A DNA stretch of 64,000 bases from Plesiomonas sp051652165 (GCF_051652165.1 NZ_JBOFTR010000015.1:1-64000); one strand, 5' to 3'. Positions 45,014 to 54,823 are shown, counted from the stretch's first letter. The notes: a model not told the origin generated them from the sequence alone. Program-made: numbers and translations.

Positions 45014-45922
45014 CTAGAGCATACAATTGACACGAGATGAAAACAAATTAGAAAAATCCTCACTACACACTTGTTGTACAGCCGGATGTTTAATCATACG
45101 ATCTGCAAAAATAGCAAAGTACTCTTCTGATAATCCGGGAAGGCGGCCTAACTCAACCATGTTGTCATCACACACGAGCTCATTAACATATAAAGACGGT
45201 GCAACAAAAATGGCATTATGCGCATTACCGAATGCTTTCATCAGTGCTGCATCATCAAATTCACCTAAGATTTGTACATCTAAACCTTGTTGATCAATCC
45301 ACGTCAGTATTTTTCTACCCAGAGCAGAACGACGGCCTGGCATAAGCAATTTACGCTCTTGTAAGCAAGCAGGGAATACGGTACTTGGAGCAGGTTTACT
45401 GCACACAAAACTGACGGCACACTCTCCAAGCTTGACAGAAAAGAGCCCCTCATTTTGTGATGAATCAACGGGACAATCAGATAAGATCATATCTAACTTA
45501 TGCTGGCTTAATTGCTCTAATAGCAGCTCATGTGTTGATTCAAAACAGCGCAGGTGGATCTGCTCATTAGCCGGAATAGCAGCTTGTAATACACGGCTAA
45601 CCAAACGTTTAGATAATGCATCAGCAACACCAACATCGAATAATATATTGGCCTCTTTGCGATAATTGACAATGTCGAGCATCTCTTGGCTTAGAGAGAA
45701 CATTTTTTCAGCATAACGGAAAACCAACTGACCCAGTTCAGTTGGTTCTAATCCACGCCCATGGCGTTTAAATAATTTCCCGTTAAAACGCAGTTCAAGT
45801 GCCCGAATTTGGCCCGTTACTGTTTGAGGTGTAATAAACAGCGTTTCGGCCGCTTTCGCTACTGAGCCGTATTTACATACGGCCCAAAAATAATACAGAT
45901 GATTAAAGTTTAAATGCGACAT
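45014..45922 (-). CDS. nhaR: LysR-family activator NhaR
   Basis: A 302-residue LysR-type regulator. The N-terminal helix-turn-helix is in NFNHLYYFWAVCKYGSVAKA, followed by LFITPQTVTGQIRALE. The substrate-binding-like domain starts near residue 90. NhaR responds to Na+ and activates nhaA in E. coli. It follows nhaA by 89 bases on the same strand, the standard nhaAR pair, and a likely operator lies upstream of nhaA. Confidence 0.93.
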   Translation of the reverse strand: MSHLNFNHLYYFWAVCKYGSVAKAAETLFITPQTVTGQIRALELRFNGKLFKRHGRGLEPTELGQLVFRYAEKMFSLSQEMLDIVNYRKEANILFDVGVADALSKRLVSRVLQAAIPANEQIHLRCFESTHELLLEQLSQHKLDMILSDCPVDSSQNEGLFSVKLGECAVSFVCSKPAPSTVFPACLQERKLLMPGRRSALGRKILTWIDQQGLDVQILGEFDDAALMKAFGNAHNAIFVAPSLYVNELVCDDNMVELGRLPGLSEEYFAIFADRMIKHPAVQQVCSEDFSNLFSSRVNCML

Positions 45923-46011
45923 AGCCCCTCTCTATATTGGCTGATGCCGCATCAGTATGACGTTAGCTAACAGGAATGGCTACCTGCAAATAGCTGACAT
46001 TTTCTGAGAAT

Positions 46012-47178
46012 TTATTTTTTCACGGGTGGCAGAAATACCCGTAATAAAAGGTAACCAATCACCGCAGCAAGAGTTGAGCCAATTAAAATACCTAAGCGTG
46101 AATAAATACCGTATTCCATACCTGCTTGCTCAAATGCTAACGAGGCAATAAACATCGACATGGTAAAACCGATACCACACAATACTGATACTGCAAAAAT
46201 CTGCCGAAAATTCACGCCATCAGGGAGTTTAGCCAACCCAAACTTCACCGATAAGACACTAAAGAGGAAAATACCCAACGGTTTCCCTAAAAACAGACCC
46301 GCAGCAATACCCAGTGGCAATGCAGAAGTGAGTGCATCAACCGATACGCCTTGTAACGAAACACCCGCATTAGCAAAAGCAAACAACGGCAATATCAGAT
46401 AAGCCACCCATGGGTGTAAGCTGTGCTCAATATGTTCAAGCGGCCGCTTATTTTGAGCTTTCAAAGGAATACAAAAGCCCAACACTACGCCCGCTAATGT
46501 TGCATGTACGCCTGATTTTAAGAGACTAACCCACAGCACTAAGCCAACAATCATGTACCAGCTAATGTTAGCTACGCCACGCCGATTCATGACAATCAGT
46601 AGTACGGTTGAGGCAATAGCAACGGCCAATGCCGCCAGTGATAAGTTGCTCGTATAAAATAGCGCAATAATGACAATAACGCCCAGATCATCAATGATTG
46701 CTAACGCTAACAAGAAGATCTTCAAGCTGATAGGCACGCGTTTTCCCAGCAATGCCATGATCCCAAGTGCAAATGCAATATCTGTTGCCGCAGGAATAGC
46801 CCAGCCTGCACGTGCCACTTCATGATCACCATTAAACAGCAAATAAATCAGTGCAGGTGCAAGCATGCCCCCTAATGCTGCAATAGCAGGAAAAATGGCC
46901 TTCTCTTTACTGTTCAGTGCCCCAACGAGCATTTCACGTTTAACTTCCAAACCAACGAGTAGAAAGAAAATGGCCATGAGACCGTCGTTTATCCAGAGTA
47001 ACAACGGTTTATTAATCAGTAAGCTGCCAAATTGTACCACGACAGGGATAGCCAAAAACTGCTCGTAGATCCCTTCCAGACGAGTGTTAGCCAGTACTAA
47101 TGCTAACGCCGAGGCAATAATCAACAAGATGCCTCCGGCTGACTCCAGTCGTAAAAACTGACGAATCATATCGGTCAT
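46012..47178 (-). CDS. nhaA: Na+/H+ antiporter NhaA
   Basis: A 388-residue inner-membrane antiporter with twelve helices that expels one Na+ for two H+ and is strongly pH-regulated. The paired aspartates of the ion site are in LALAIIDDLGVIVI near residue 163. LLVGLEVKREMLVG and PAATDIAFALGIMALLG are family hallmarks. Length equals E. coli NhaA. It diverges from nptA across a 327-base gap. Confidence 0.96.
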   Translation of the reverse strand: MTDMIRQFLRLESAGGILLIIASALALVLANTRLEGIYEQFLAIPVVVQFGSLLINKPLLLWINDGLMAIFFLLVGLEVKREMLVGALNSKEKAIFPAIAALGGMLAPALIYLLFNGDHEVARAGWAIPAATDIAFALGIMALLGKRVPISLKIFLLALAIIDDLGVIVIIALFYTSNLSLAALAVAIASTVLLIVMNRRGVANISWYMIVGLVLWVSLLKSGVHATLAGVVLGFCIPLKAQNKRPLEHIEHSLHPWVAYLILPLFAFANAGVSLQGVSVDALTSALPLGIAAGLFLGKPLGIFLFSVLSVKFGLAKLPDGVNFRQIFAVSVLCGIGFTMSMFIASLAFEQAGMEYGIYSRLGILIGSTLAAVIGYLLLRVFLPPVKK

Positions 47179-47505
47179 TGAGAACTCCAGAATTTCTCTT
47201 CTTATTACAGTTACACAGCATAAATTCGCTGATTGTCTTATTTTCAGTGTAAAACAGAATAGAAACTCGATAAAATCGTTTCTATTGATGATTTACATCG
47301 AAAAAACCGATGTTTTATTCTAAAAATTCCATAAGCTCATACATAACAGACAAAACGTTCGATAAAAGATTGGTTCTCTGTCACAAGTATGCGATTAATC
47401 TACTATTCACCCTGCTATTTTGAAGGTTTTTTCTGTTCTGAAATATATCTGTAATATTTCAACGTTAGGATTCTCTGTAATAAATATGACATCAGAGATT
47501 CATTC
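47179..47505. other. divergent control region between nhaA and nptA
   Basis: No gene. It holds two inverted repeats described separately (47259-47285 and 47295-47313) and A/T-rich flanks. The promoters of nhaA and nptA must both lie here, but I see no strong hexamer pair. Confidence 0.5.
47295..47313. promoter_or_regulatory. candidate NhaR operator (ATC-N9-GAT)
   Basis: The inverted repeat ACATCG-N7-CGATGT contains ATC-N9-GAT, the classic LysR-type half-site layout, about 117 bases upstream of the nhaA start. A second inverted repeat, ATAGAAAC / GTTTCTAT, lies 10 bases away at 47259-47285. That NhaR is the binder is inferred from position. Confidence 0.45.
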
Positions 47506-48657
47506 ATGCGCAAGATGCCTACCGATCAACGCTCCACGACACCTTCGCCTCTGACGACACTATTGTCTTGGTCAGCCCTGTTTGTTGCTCTTTATTTCTT
47601 GCTACTTGCCGTCGCAATGGTAAGTGATGGTTTTAAATTAGCCGCAGGCGATCACGCTAAAGCTCTTTTTGAATTTGCAGAACACCCACTTGCTGCACTG
47701 ATGGTTGGCTTGTTGGCTACAGCACTGATTCAATCTTCAAGTACGGTTACGTCTATTATCGTTGGACTCGTTGCCGGTGGTTTACCGATTACAACGGCTA
47801 TTCCCATGATTATGGGAGCAAATATTGGAACAACATTAACCAATACCCTTGTCAGTTTAGGGCATTTACGTTGTAACAATGAGTTTCGCCGTGCTTTTGC
47901 CAGTGCCACTATTCACGATTTTTTCAACCTACTGGCCGTATTTATCTTCTTACCGCTTGAGATGGCCTTTGGTATTCTCGATAAGATCAGTGCTTGGTTA
48001 GTTGCACCGTTCTCTACAACCGGTAATTTAAATTTTGTTGGCTTTGATTTTATTAAGCCACTGACTAAACCGGTTGTTGCCGCAATCAAATCGATGCTGA
48101 CCGATGTCTCGCCAACAGTGGCGGGTACGATTATGGCTTTACTGGGGATTGCTCTGATTTTCTGTGCTATCACTGGCATGGGAAAATTGCTCAAAGGGCT
48201 GATGGTTGGCCGAGCAAAAGATCTGTTAAAGCACGCAATTGGCCGTGGCCCACTGCACGGTATAGCCTCAGGAGCAACGGTCACAGTACTGGTACAATCT
48301 TCTTCAACCACCACTAGCCTCATGGTGCCATTTGTGGGTAATGGGTTGCTGACACTGCGTGAAGTGTATCCGTTTACCTTAGGTTCAAATATTGGAACCT
48401 GTATTACTGCGCTGTTAGCCGCAACGGCTGTATCAGGTAGCAATGCACTGTTTGCTCTGCAAATTGCACTGGTACACTTAACCTTTAATGTACTGGCTGT
48501 AAGCTTGATTTATGGTGTACCGTGGCTACGGAATTTACCGGTTAAAGCCGCTGAAGGGTTAGCAAATCTGGCTATCAAAAACCGTTTAGCCGTGCTTGGT
48601 TATCTTGGTGGTGTATTCTTTGTTTTACCTGGGATTTTGTTAGTCGCTACCCGTTAA
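47506..48657 (+). CDS. nptA: Na+-dependent phosphate transporter, NptA type
   Basis: A 383-residue membrane protein of the Na/Pi cotransporter family (SLC34-like). Two inverted repeats each carry the QSSST signature (ALIQSSSTVTSIIVG near 75 and VLVQSSSTTTSLMVP near 265), along with GANIGTTLTN and GSNIGTCITA. Length and layout match Vibrio cholerae NptA. It would import phosphate using the Na+ gradient that NhaA next door helps maintain. No clear Pho box was found upstream; CTGTCA near 47379 is only a half-match. Confidence 0.87.
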   Translation: MRKMPTDQRSTTPSPLTTLLSWSALFVALYFLLLAVAMVSDGFKLAAGDHAKALFEFAEHPLAALMVGLLATALIQSSSTVTSIIVGLVAGGLPITTAIPMIMGANIGTTLTNTLVSLGHLRCNNEFRRAFASATIHDFFNLLAVFIFLPLEMAFGILDKISAWLVAPFSTTGNLNFVGFDFIKPLTKPVVAAIKSMLTDVSPTVAGTIMALLGIALIFCAITGMGKLLKGLMVGRAKDLLKHAIGRGPLHGIASGATVTVLVQSSSTTTSLMVPFVGNGLLTLREVYPFTLGSNIGTCITALLAATAVSGSNALFALQIALVHLTFNVLAVSLIYGVPWLRNLPVKAAEGLANLAIKNRLAVLGYLGGVFFVLPGILLVATR

Positions 48658-48696
48658 GTTGCTCTACATATACTGAGAGACAACACAATACCCATT

Positions 48697-48725
48697 AAAA
48701 AGGCGCTCTAATGAGCGCCTTTTTT
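48697..48725. terminator. bidirectional terminator between nptA and thyA
   Basis: The perfect stem AAGGCGCTC / GAGCGCCTT with a four-base loop and A/T-runs on both sides, between convergent genes. Confidence 0.85.
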
Positions 48726-48753
48726 GATCTCTTTATTTTTAAATCTGTAATAT

Positions 48754-49548
48754 TTAAATCGCGATAGGTGCTTTAATAGCTGGGTATGGGTCGTAACCGG
48801 TAATCTCAAAATCCTCAAATTGATAATCAAAAATAGAGGCCGGTTTTCGCTTTAGCTTCAGTGTCGGTAACGCTCGTGGCGTACGCGATAATTGCAACTG
48901 TGCTTGTTCAAGATGGTTTAGATAGAGATGTGTATCTCCCCCAGTCCAAATAAAGTCTCCAACCTCAAGATCGCACTGTTGTGCCAACATGTGCGTTAAT
49001 AGCGCATAACTGGCAATATTAAACGGCAGACCTAAAAATACATCACAAGAGCGTTGATATAACTGGCACGAGAGTTTGCCATTTGCCACATAAAACTGGA
49101 ACAGAGCATGACACGGCATCAAGGCCATTTGATCAAGCTCACCCACATTCCATGCAGACACAATAATCCGGCGTGAGTTAGGATCTTGCTTTAGCTGCTC
49201 AACCACTGTACTGAGTTGATCTAACGTTCGGCCATCAGCACTGCCCCATGCTCGCCACTGTTTTCCGTAAATCGGCCCTAAGTTGCCTTGCTCATCGGCC
49301 CACTCATCCCAAATTTTGACGTTATGTTCATGCAGATATGCCACGTTCGTATCCCCCTGCAAAAACCACAACAGTTCATGGATAATCGAGCGCAGATGGC
49401 AACGTTTTGTGGTTACTAATGGAAAACCTTTCGACAAATCAAAGCGCATCTGATGACCAAAAATGGATTGAGTTCCCGTTCCGGTACGATCGTCTTTTTC
49501 CGCCCCTTCAGTGAGCACTTGACGCATTAAATCGTGATACTGTTGCAT
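48754..49548 (-). CDS. thyA: thymidylate synthase
   Basis: A 264-residue enzyme that methylates dUMP to dTMP using methylene-tetrahydrofolate, with FolP upstream in the folate route. The nucleophile is in ALMPCHALFQF near residue 146. RTGTGT and the C-terminal EITGYDPYP and APIAI are conserved. Length equals E. coli ThyA. The ATG at 49548 comes one base after the lgt stop; an upstream start inside lgt is less likely. Confidence 0.97.
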   Translation of the reverse strand: MQQYHDLMRQVLTEGAEKDDRTGTGTQSIFGHQMRFDLSKGFPLVTTKRCHLRSIIHELLWFLQGDTNVAYLHEHNVKIWDEWADEQGNLGPIYGKQWRAWGSADGRTLDQLSTVVEQLKQDPNSRRIIVSAWNVGELDQMALMPCHALFQFYVANGKLSCQLYQRSCDVFLGLPFNIASYALLTHMLAQQCDLEVGDFIWTGGDTHLYLNHLEQAQLQLSRTPRALPTLKLKRKPASIFDYQFEDFEITGYDPYPAIKAPIAI

Positions 49549-49549
49549 A

Positions 49550-50362
49550 TTATCCCCGCACACCTTGAACTGGATTACGACGGTAAGCCCAAATAATTAA
49601 TCCTATACCGGCCAATACCATCGGTACCGACAACAGTTGCCCCATTGTTAACCAACCATCAAAGAAACCCAGTTGTGCATCAGGTTCGCGGAAAAACTCA
49701 CAAAAAATTCGGAATAATCCGTAAAAAACCAAGAACATACCAGAAACACTGCCAGTAGGTCGTGGCTTATTCACAAACAAATTGAGGATAATAAATAAGA
49801 CTAGCCCTTCAAGTAAGGCCTCATAAATCTGAGAAGGATGCCGTGGGAATGGGCCACCTTCAGGAAAAACCATCGCCCAAGGAACATGGGTGACACGCCC
49901 CCATAGTTCACCATTAATAAAATTACCAATACGGCCAACCCCTAAGCCAAAAGGAATTAAGGGCGCAACAAAATCAGCTACAGCAAACATCGGGCGGTGT
50001 GTGCGGTAAGCAAAAATGCACATTGCAGTGATAACACCAATCAAACCACCATGGAATGACATGCCACCTTCCCACACTTTAAACAGATACAGTGGGTTAG
50101 CTAAAAACAGATCAAAGTTATAAAACAGTACATAACCGATACGGCCACCAAGAAATACACCGAAAAAACCCGCATACAGTAGGTTTTCAACGTCGTCTTT
50201 TGTCCAGCCGCTATTAGGTTTAGCTGCTCGGCGCGACCCTAGCCACAAGGCAAAAACAAACCCGACTAAATACATCAGACCATACCAGCGCAATGCCAGT
50301 GGCCCTATCTGAAAAATAACAGGATCAATATGCGGAAAAGTCAGATAGCTACTGTTTATCAT
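49550..50362 (-). CDS. lgt: prolipoprotein diacylglyceryl transferase
   Basis: A 270-residue inner-membrane enzyme with about seven helices that adds diacylglycerol to the lipobox cysteine, the first step in lipoprotein maturation. The signature GRIGNFINGELWGR is near residue 142, and the essential His lies in MSFHGGLIG. It precedes thyA by one base, implying coupling. It acts before LspA on proteins such as NlpI. Confidence 0.96.
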   Translation of the reverse strand: MINSSYLTFPHIDPVIFQIGPLALRWYGLMYLVGFVFALWLGSRRAAKPNSGWTKDDVENLLYAGFFGVFLGGRIGYVLFYNFDLFLANPLYLFKVWEGGMSFHGGLIGVITAMCIFAYRTHRPMFAVADFVAPLIPFGLGVGRIGNFINGELWGRVTHVPWAMVFPEGGPFPRHPSQIYEALLEGLVLFIILNLFVNKPRPTGSVSGMFLVFYGLFRIFCEFFREPDAQLGFFDGWLTMGQLLSVPMVLAGIGLIIWAYRRNPVQGVRG

Positions 50363-50369
50363 TGGTCAG

Positions 50370-51158
50370 TTACCACAACATGTTGAATGCAACGAGTATC
50401 AAAAGAACTGCGAACCCTTTTTTCAGGGTCGGCACGGGTAAACGGCTGACTAAATTAGCGCCAACCTTGGATGTTTGTATTGATGTTAGCGCAATACAAA
50501 ATAGTGCAGGCAAATAAACATAACCTAAACTATACGCGGGTAAATTGGGTTCATGTAATCCGCTTAAAATCAGAGTCAATGAGCCCCCAACACCAAGCAT
50601 CATACTGCACACCGCAGAGATACCAATTGCGGTGCGCATTGAAACTGAATGCCAGTTTAGATAAGGCACGGTTAAACTGCCACCGCCAATACCGGCAAGG
50701 CTTGAGAACACACCAATTAATGTCCCTGCAGTAAATAATCTCTTTTTCGATGGCAGTGAATGTACTGCTATGATCTTTACTGACCATGCCATTTGCAGAG
50801 CCAAAATTAAGACCAATACACCAAATACTTTGCTGATCATTGCTGAGGGAATCAAGGTAATGGCGTGTGCGCCAATAACTGCACCAATAATACCGCCAGG
50901 GATCATCGCTTTCACAATTTTCCAGTCAACATTTCCTAATTGGTGATGTCGCCACGAGGAGGATATTCCCGTTAGAACAATTGACGCTAATGATGTACCC
51001 AGTGCAATCGGCATTAAATGCTGAGGTAAAACGCCCGCTTTGGGCAGTAAGAACGCTAATGCCGGCACCACAATTAGCCCACCACCAATGCCCAGTAAAC
51101 CTGCCAGTACACCTACAACTGCACCGAGTAACAGGCAAGCGAGAATAAATAGCAACAT
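50370..51158 (-). CDS. TauE/SafE-family permease
   Basis: A 262-residue membrane protein with about eight helices. Two repeated motifs mark the family: GLLGIGGGLIVVPAL near residue 20 and SLAGIGGGSLTVPYL near 155. TauE/SafE proteins are linked to export of sulfite or organosulfur compounds, but the substrate cannot be read from sequence. The ATG at 51158 has GAGG upstream; the frame is open seven codons further. A gene of this family is often found between ptsP and lgt in gammaproteobacteria. Confidence 0.85.
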   Translation of the reverse strand: MLLFILACLLLGAVVGVLAGLLGIGGGLIVVPALAFLLPKAGVLPQHLMPIALGTSLASIVLTGISSSWRHHQLGNVDWKIVKAMIPGGIIGAVIGAHAITLIPSAMISKVFGVLVLILALQMAWSVKIIAVHSLPSKKRLFTAGTLIGVFSSLAGIGGGSLTVPYLNWHSVSMRTAIGISAVCSMMLGVGGSLTLILSGLHEPNLPAYSLGYVYLPALFCIALTSIQTSKVGANLVSRLPVPTLKKGFAVLLILVAFNMLW

Positions 51159-51360
51159 GGATAGCCTCAACTCACACAAAATGACAATGTGTGATATGCC
51201 TTAACGGTATACAAAGGTACTCCCTCTGTAAAAGGCCACACATTGCAATAAGAACAGAGCATATAGCATACCGAGAGATATCCTGTAGTCCTATTAATAA
51301 TCTGTATAAGTCTCTTTATTTTCAGCAAACTACAACACTATACCGCGATCAAAATATGTT

Positions 51361-53622
51361 TTAATAAAATGAGTTACCACCACGAATAAAGCCACCAAAT
51401 CCACGCCGCTCCATAAATGCAGCAGTAAGATGCCGAACTTCGGTGGTAACACGAGCACTGAGGGCTCGCTCTGCCAAAATATGCAGATCATCAAGAGTAA
51501 CTGCACTTAGCAAGTATTTAATACGTGCGACATTACGCCCGTTCATACTTAAGTGCCGATATCCCATGCCAACAAGCAGCAGCGCACCAATGGGATCGCC
51601 CGCCAGCTCACCGCACAAACTGACTGGCAAATTCAATTGTTGCCCTTCTGTACTGATCTGTTTTAGTGCCCGCAATACTGCTGGATGCAGTGAGTCAAAA
51701 ATATCGGCAACACGTGCATTATTACGATCAACGGCCAACAAATATTGGGTCAGGTCATTTGATCCTACGGAGATAAAATCAATTTTTCCGGGTAAAAATT
51801 GCAGTTGATACAGCATTGAGGGGACTTCAACCATAATACCCACTTTCGGCATTTTCAGTGTCAGCCCTTGGGTTTGAACTTGTTCAGCCACTTCACGAAA
51901 GGCGCGATCAATCAGTTGCCTTGCTTCATCCACCTCACCAATACCAGAGATCATCGGCAACATAATGGAAAGATTATCAAACCCAATACTCGCACGCAGC
52001 ATCGCCCTGATTTGGGTAATAAAAATATCAGGATGATCCAAGGTCAGGCGAATACCACGCCAGCCTAAAAACGGGTTATCCTCATGAATCTGTAAGTAAG
52101 GCAACGGTTTATCGCCCCCGACATCTAAGGTACGCATCACAACCGGTTTGCTCGGATAGCGTTGTAAAATCAACTGATATAACGCTACTTGCTCATCTTC
52201 TGAGGGAAAACTGCCATGCAACAAAAAGGGTACTTCGGTACGGTATAATCCAACACCATCAACGCCTTGATTCACGGCAATGCGGCAGTCTGCACTTAAA
52301 CCTGCATTGAGTAATATATTAATGTGCTGGCCACAAGCAGTTTGTGCTTGTTTATCTAGACTAACAGCAACTTTATCATCGAGTTCTTGCTCTTCGAGGA
52401 TCAAACGCTGATATTCGGTACGAAGCGTATGCTCTGGATTGACAATCACATTACCGCGATAGCCATCAATAATCAGTTCACGTCCTTCAAGTAGATCTGG
52501 CTCAACATCAACCCCCATCACCGTCGGTACGCCAAGTGCACGCGCTAAAATAGCGGCATGTGAGTTAGCTGCGCCATCGCGTACGACAATACCAACCATT
52601 TTTTCGCGCGGTAACTCGGCAATCAATGTCGCGGTCAGCTCATCGGTGACTAAAATAAATTGTGCGGGTAAATTCCACTCACTTTCAGGAACATCCATCA
52701 AATGAAAAAGGAGACGATGTGCCAATGTACGCATATCATTGGCGCGTTCACGCAAATAGGGATCAGACAAATTGGCAAATTGTTCGGCAAAATGCTCAAA
52801 TGTCTTACGCACTGCCCATTCAGCCACAACCCCTTGATCAAGTTGTTCTGCCATGGCTTTGCGTAGCGCAATATCTGAAAGCAAATGGATATAGAGATCA
52901 AAAATTGCTGCTGACTCAGAGCTAATATCGGCATTAAACCGCTTACTGTGGCGGCGGAACTCACTGGCGGCTGACTCTACAGCGCGTGATAAACGCTCAC
53001 GTTCAGTATCGAGATCAAGTGTACTTGCTTGTGCAATATCCTCAAGTGACAAATATGTTCTATCTCGCCAGCCAATACCAATGGCAACACCGGAAGCTGC
53101 TGCTTGTGCGCGGATCCGGCGTTGTTGAGTACCATTGAGCAGCCCTAAAGATTGAGTATGGGATAAAATACTGGCCAGTTGAGTGGCTAAAGTGACTAAA
53201 AAAGACTCTTCACTCTCATCAAATTGACGCACTTCACGTTGTTGGACAACTAGCACGCCAAGCAGCTGACGACGATAGATAATCGGCGTGCCCAAAAATG
53301 AGCGATACGACTCTTCACAAATATCAGGTAAGAATTTAAAACGGGGGTGTTGACGTACATCAGCGAGATTAATGGGCTCTGCCCGTGACCCAACGAGCCC
53401 AACGACCCCCTCATCAAAGGCAAGGCTCACTAATTTCCCTGCCGGTTTTAACCCGCGAGTTGCCATTAATCGATAACAGCGGTGTGTGTGATCAGCTAAA
53501 TACACCGAACACACTTCCGTTTTCATAATCTGACAGGTTTTGTTGACCAGCAGTTCCAATGCCTGTGGTAAATCGGTCGCCGCGGCGACCTGTTCGACAA
53601 TTTCCCGCAATTTGGTCAACAT
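51361..53622 (-). CDS. ptsP: nitrogen-PTS enzyme I (EI-Ntr)
   Basis: A 753-residue phosphotransferase that takes phosphate from phosphoenolpyruvate and passes it to NPr, linking nitrogen status to K+ and stress control. An N-terminal GAF domain covers about 1-160. The phospho-histidine is in GAANSHAAILARALGVP, and the PEP-binding barrel has RTEVPFL, MLPMIS and SVGSNDLTQY. Length is close to E. coli PtsP (748). It follows rppH by seven bases. Confidence 0.95.
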   Translation of the reverse strand: MLTKLREIVEQVAAATDLPQALELLVNKTCQIMKTEVCSVYLADHTHRCYRLMATRGLKPAGKLVSLAFDEGVVGLVGSRAEPINLADVRQHPRFKFLPDICEESYRSFLGTPIIYRRQLLGVLVVQQREVRQFDESEESFLVTLATQLASILSHTQSLGLLNGTQQRRIRAQAAASGVAIGIGWRDRTYLSLEDIAQASTLDLDTERERLSRAVESAASEFRRHSKRFNADISSESAAIFDLYIHLLSDIALRKAMAEQLDQGVVAEWAVRKTFEHFAEQFANLSDPYLRERANDMRTLAHRLLFHLMDVPESEWNLPAQFILVTDELTATLIAELPREKMVGIVVRDGAANSHAAILARALGVPTVMGVDVEPDLLEGRELIIDGYRGNVIVNPEHTLRTEYQRLILEEQELDDKVAVSLDKQAQTACGQHINILLNAGLSADCRIAVNQGVDGVGLYRTEVPFLLHGSFPSEDEQVALYQLILQRYPSKPVVMRTLDVGGDKPLPYLQIHEDNPFLGWRGIRLTLDHPDIFITQIRAMLRASIGFDNLSIMLPMISGIGEVDEARQLIDRAFREVAEQVQTQGLTLKMPKVGIMVEVPSMLYQLQFLPGKIDFISVGSNDLTQYLLAVDRNNARVADIFDSLHPAVLRALKQISTEGQQLNLPVSLCGELAGDPIGALLLVGMGYRHLSMNGRNVARIKYLLSAVTLDDLHILAERALSARVTTEVRHLTAAFMERRGFGGFIRGGNSFY

Positions 53623-53629
53623 AATCAGG

Positions 53630-54157
53630 TTATCCTTTCCTTCTTATTCTTGTACTTTTTAGTGATGATCTCTCTAGATCATCGGTTGGCATCACAACAG
53701 AAACAAACTCTTTCATGACTCGCCGATACACATCACGCTTAAATGACACCACCTGCCGTACCGGATACCAATAACTGACCCAGCGCCAGTCATCAAACTC
53801 AGGGTTTCCACTGGTTTGCATGTTTACCTTTGACTCATCACACATCAACTGTAATAAAAACCAGCGTTGTTTTTGCCCGATACACACCGGTTTGGTATCC
53901 CACCGCACCAGACGTTTTGGCAATTTATAGCGCAACCAATTCCGGGTTGAGGTCAGTAAACGGACATCTTTTTTTGTCAGCCCTACCTCTTCAAACAATT
54001 CGCGGTACATCGCCTGTTCAGCGGTTTCCCCCGAATTGATTCCCCCTTGTGGGAATTGCCATGAGTGCTGTCCATAACGGCGCGCCCACAGCACTTGCCC
54101 CTCTCGGTTACAAATGACAATGCCAACATTTGGACGGTAGCCATCACCATCAATCAC
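53630..54157 (-). CDS. rppH: RNA pyrophosphohydrolase RppH (Nudix)
   Basis: A 175-residue Nudix hydrolase that removes pyrophosphate from the 5' end of mRNA and so opens it to RNase E decay. The Nudix box spans residues 38-60 (GGINSGETAEQAMYRELFEE and following), with the metal-binding glutamates near 53-57. Length equals E. coli RppH (176). It is followed by ptsP and faces away from mutH across an 856-base gap. Confidence 0.96.
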   Translation of the reverse strand: MIDGDGYRPNVGIVICNREGQVLWARRYGQHSWQFPQGGINSGETAEQAMYRELFEEVGLTKKDVRLLTSTRNWLRYKLPKRLVRWDTKPVCIGQKQRWFLLQLMCDESKVNMQTSGNPEFDDWRWVSYWYPVRQVVSFKRDVYRRVMKEFVSVVMPTDDLERSSLKSTRIRRKG

Positions 54158-54302
54158 AGGACTACCTCAATACTGAAAACGTCAGTTATGTTGTGATTGT
54201 TTCATACAACCTAGAGTCGGTAAACCAATGTACGCATTGAGGAGTAACGGGTGTGTTATACATCAACATTATTGAGCAACTTTGTTGGTTATTTAGACAA
54301 CC

Positions 54303-54823
54303 TATGGATAACTTTTACGAGTGTAAACAGTTATAAACAGTTTTCACCATGACAACGGGAAATTATTCACTTTTTCTGTGGATATCACTGTGTAGAAAGA
54401 GATATCACCTTATAAAATGGGATTATTCAAAACAGAAGATCAATCAAAACAAAATAGATAAAAAACAGATAAAACAATTAATTAATCGCTTATCTAGTAC
54501 TATTCTGTGTTCTTTATTCTATACGAGGATCAAAAAGATCATTGATTGAACAAAGATCAATCAGCGGCGGGTTTATCCACACTAATCGTTGATAAGATCA
54601 ACAGTTTACTGTGCTGTTAAACCTATTTTCCGTTATTCAATGGTACTCTCTGATACAGCACACATCGGTTATCCACGATTATCCCAGTTTTCTGTGGATA
54701 ACTAGGGGGAAGATCCTGTTTATTGTTGGTGATTTATACAATAATGATCTTACTATTATGGATGATCTTAAAATAATTACCTTATTATTTCTTTATAGAT
54801 CATAGGATTAAATCAATACGATC
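54303..54823. other. oriC-like cluster of DnaA boxes and GATC sites
   Basis: Seen directly. Perfect DnaA boxes TTATCCACA lie at 54573-54581 (plus) and 54693-54701 (minus). One-mismatch boxes lie at 54303-54311 and 54377-54385 (minus) and 54669-54677 (plus). Ten GATC sites fall in 54438-54823. An AT-rich block (about 54716-54810) follows one perfect box and contains two GATCTTA repeats 18 bases apart. These are the parts of an enterobacterial oriC: DnaA boxes, Dam/SeqA sites and an unwinding element. It is not at the usual mnmG locus. The other reading is a DnaA/Dam control region for mutH; a strong DnaA-binding site near mutH has, as I recall, been reported in E. coli. Confidence 0.55.

Noticed and set aside
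47375..47400. Possible Pho box upstream of nptA
   Set aside because: Only one CTGTCA half is present; the second half-site does not match.
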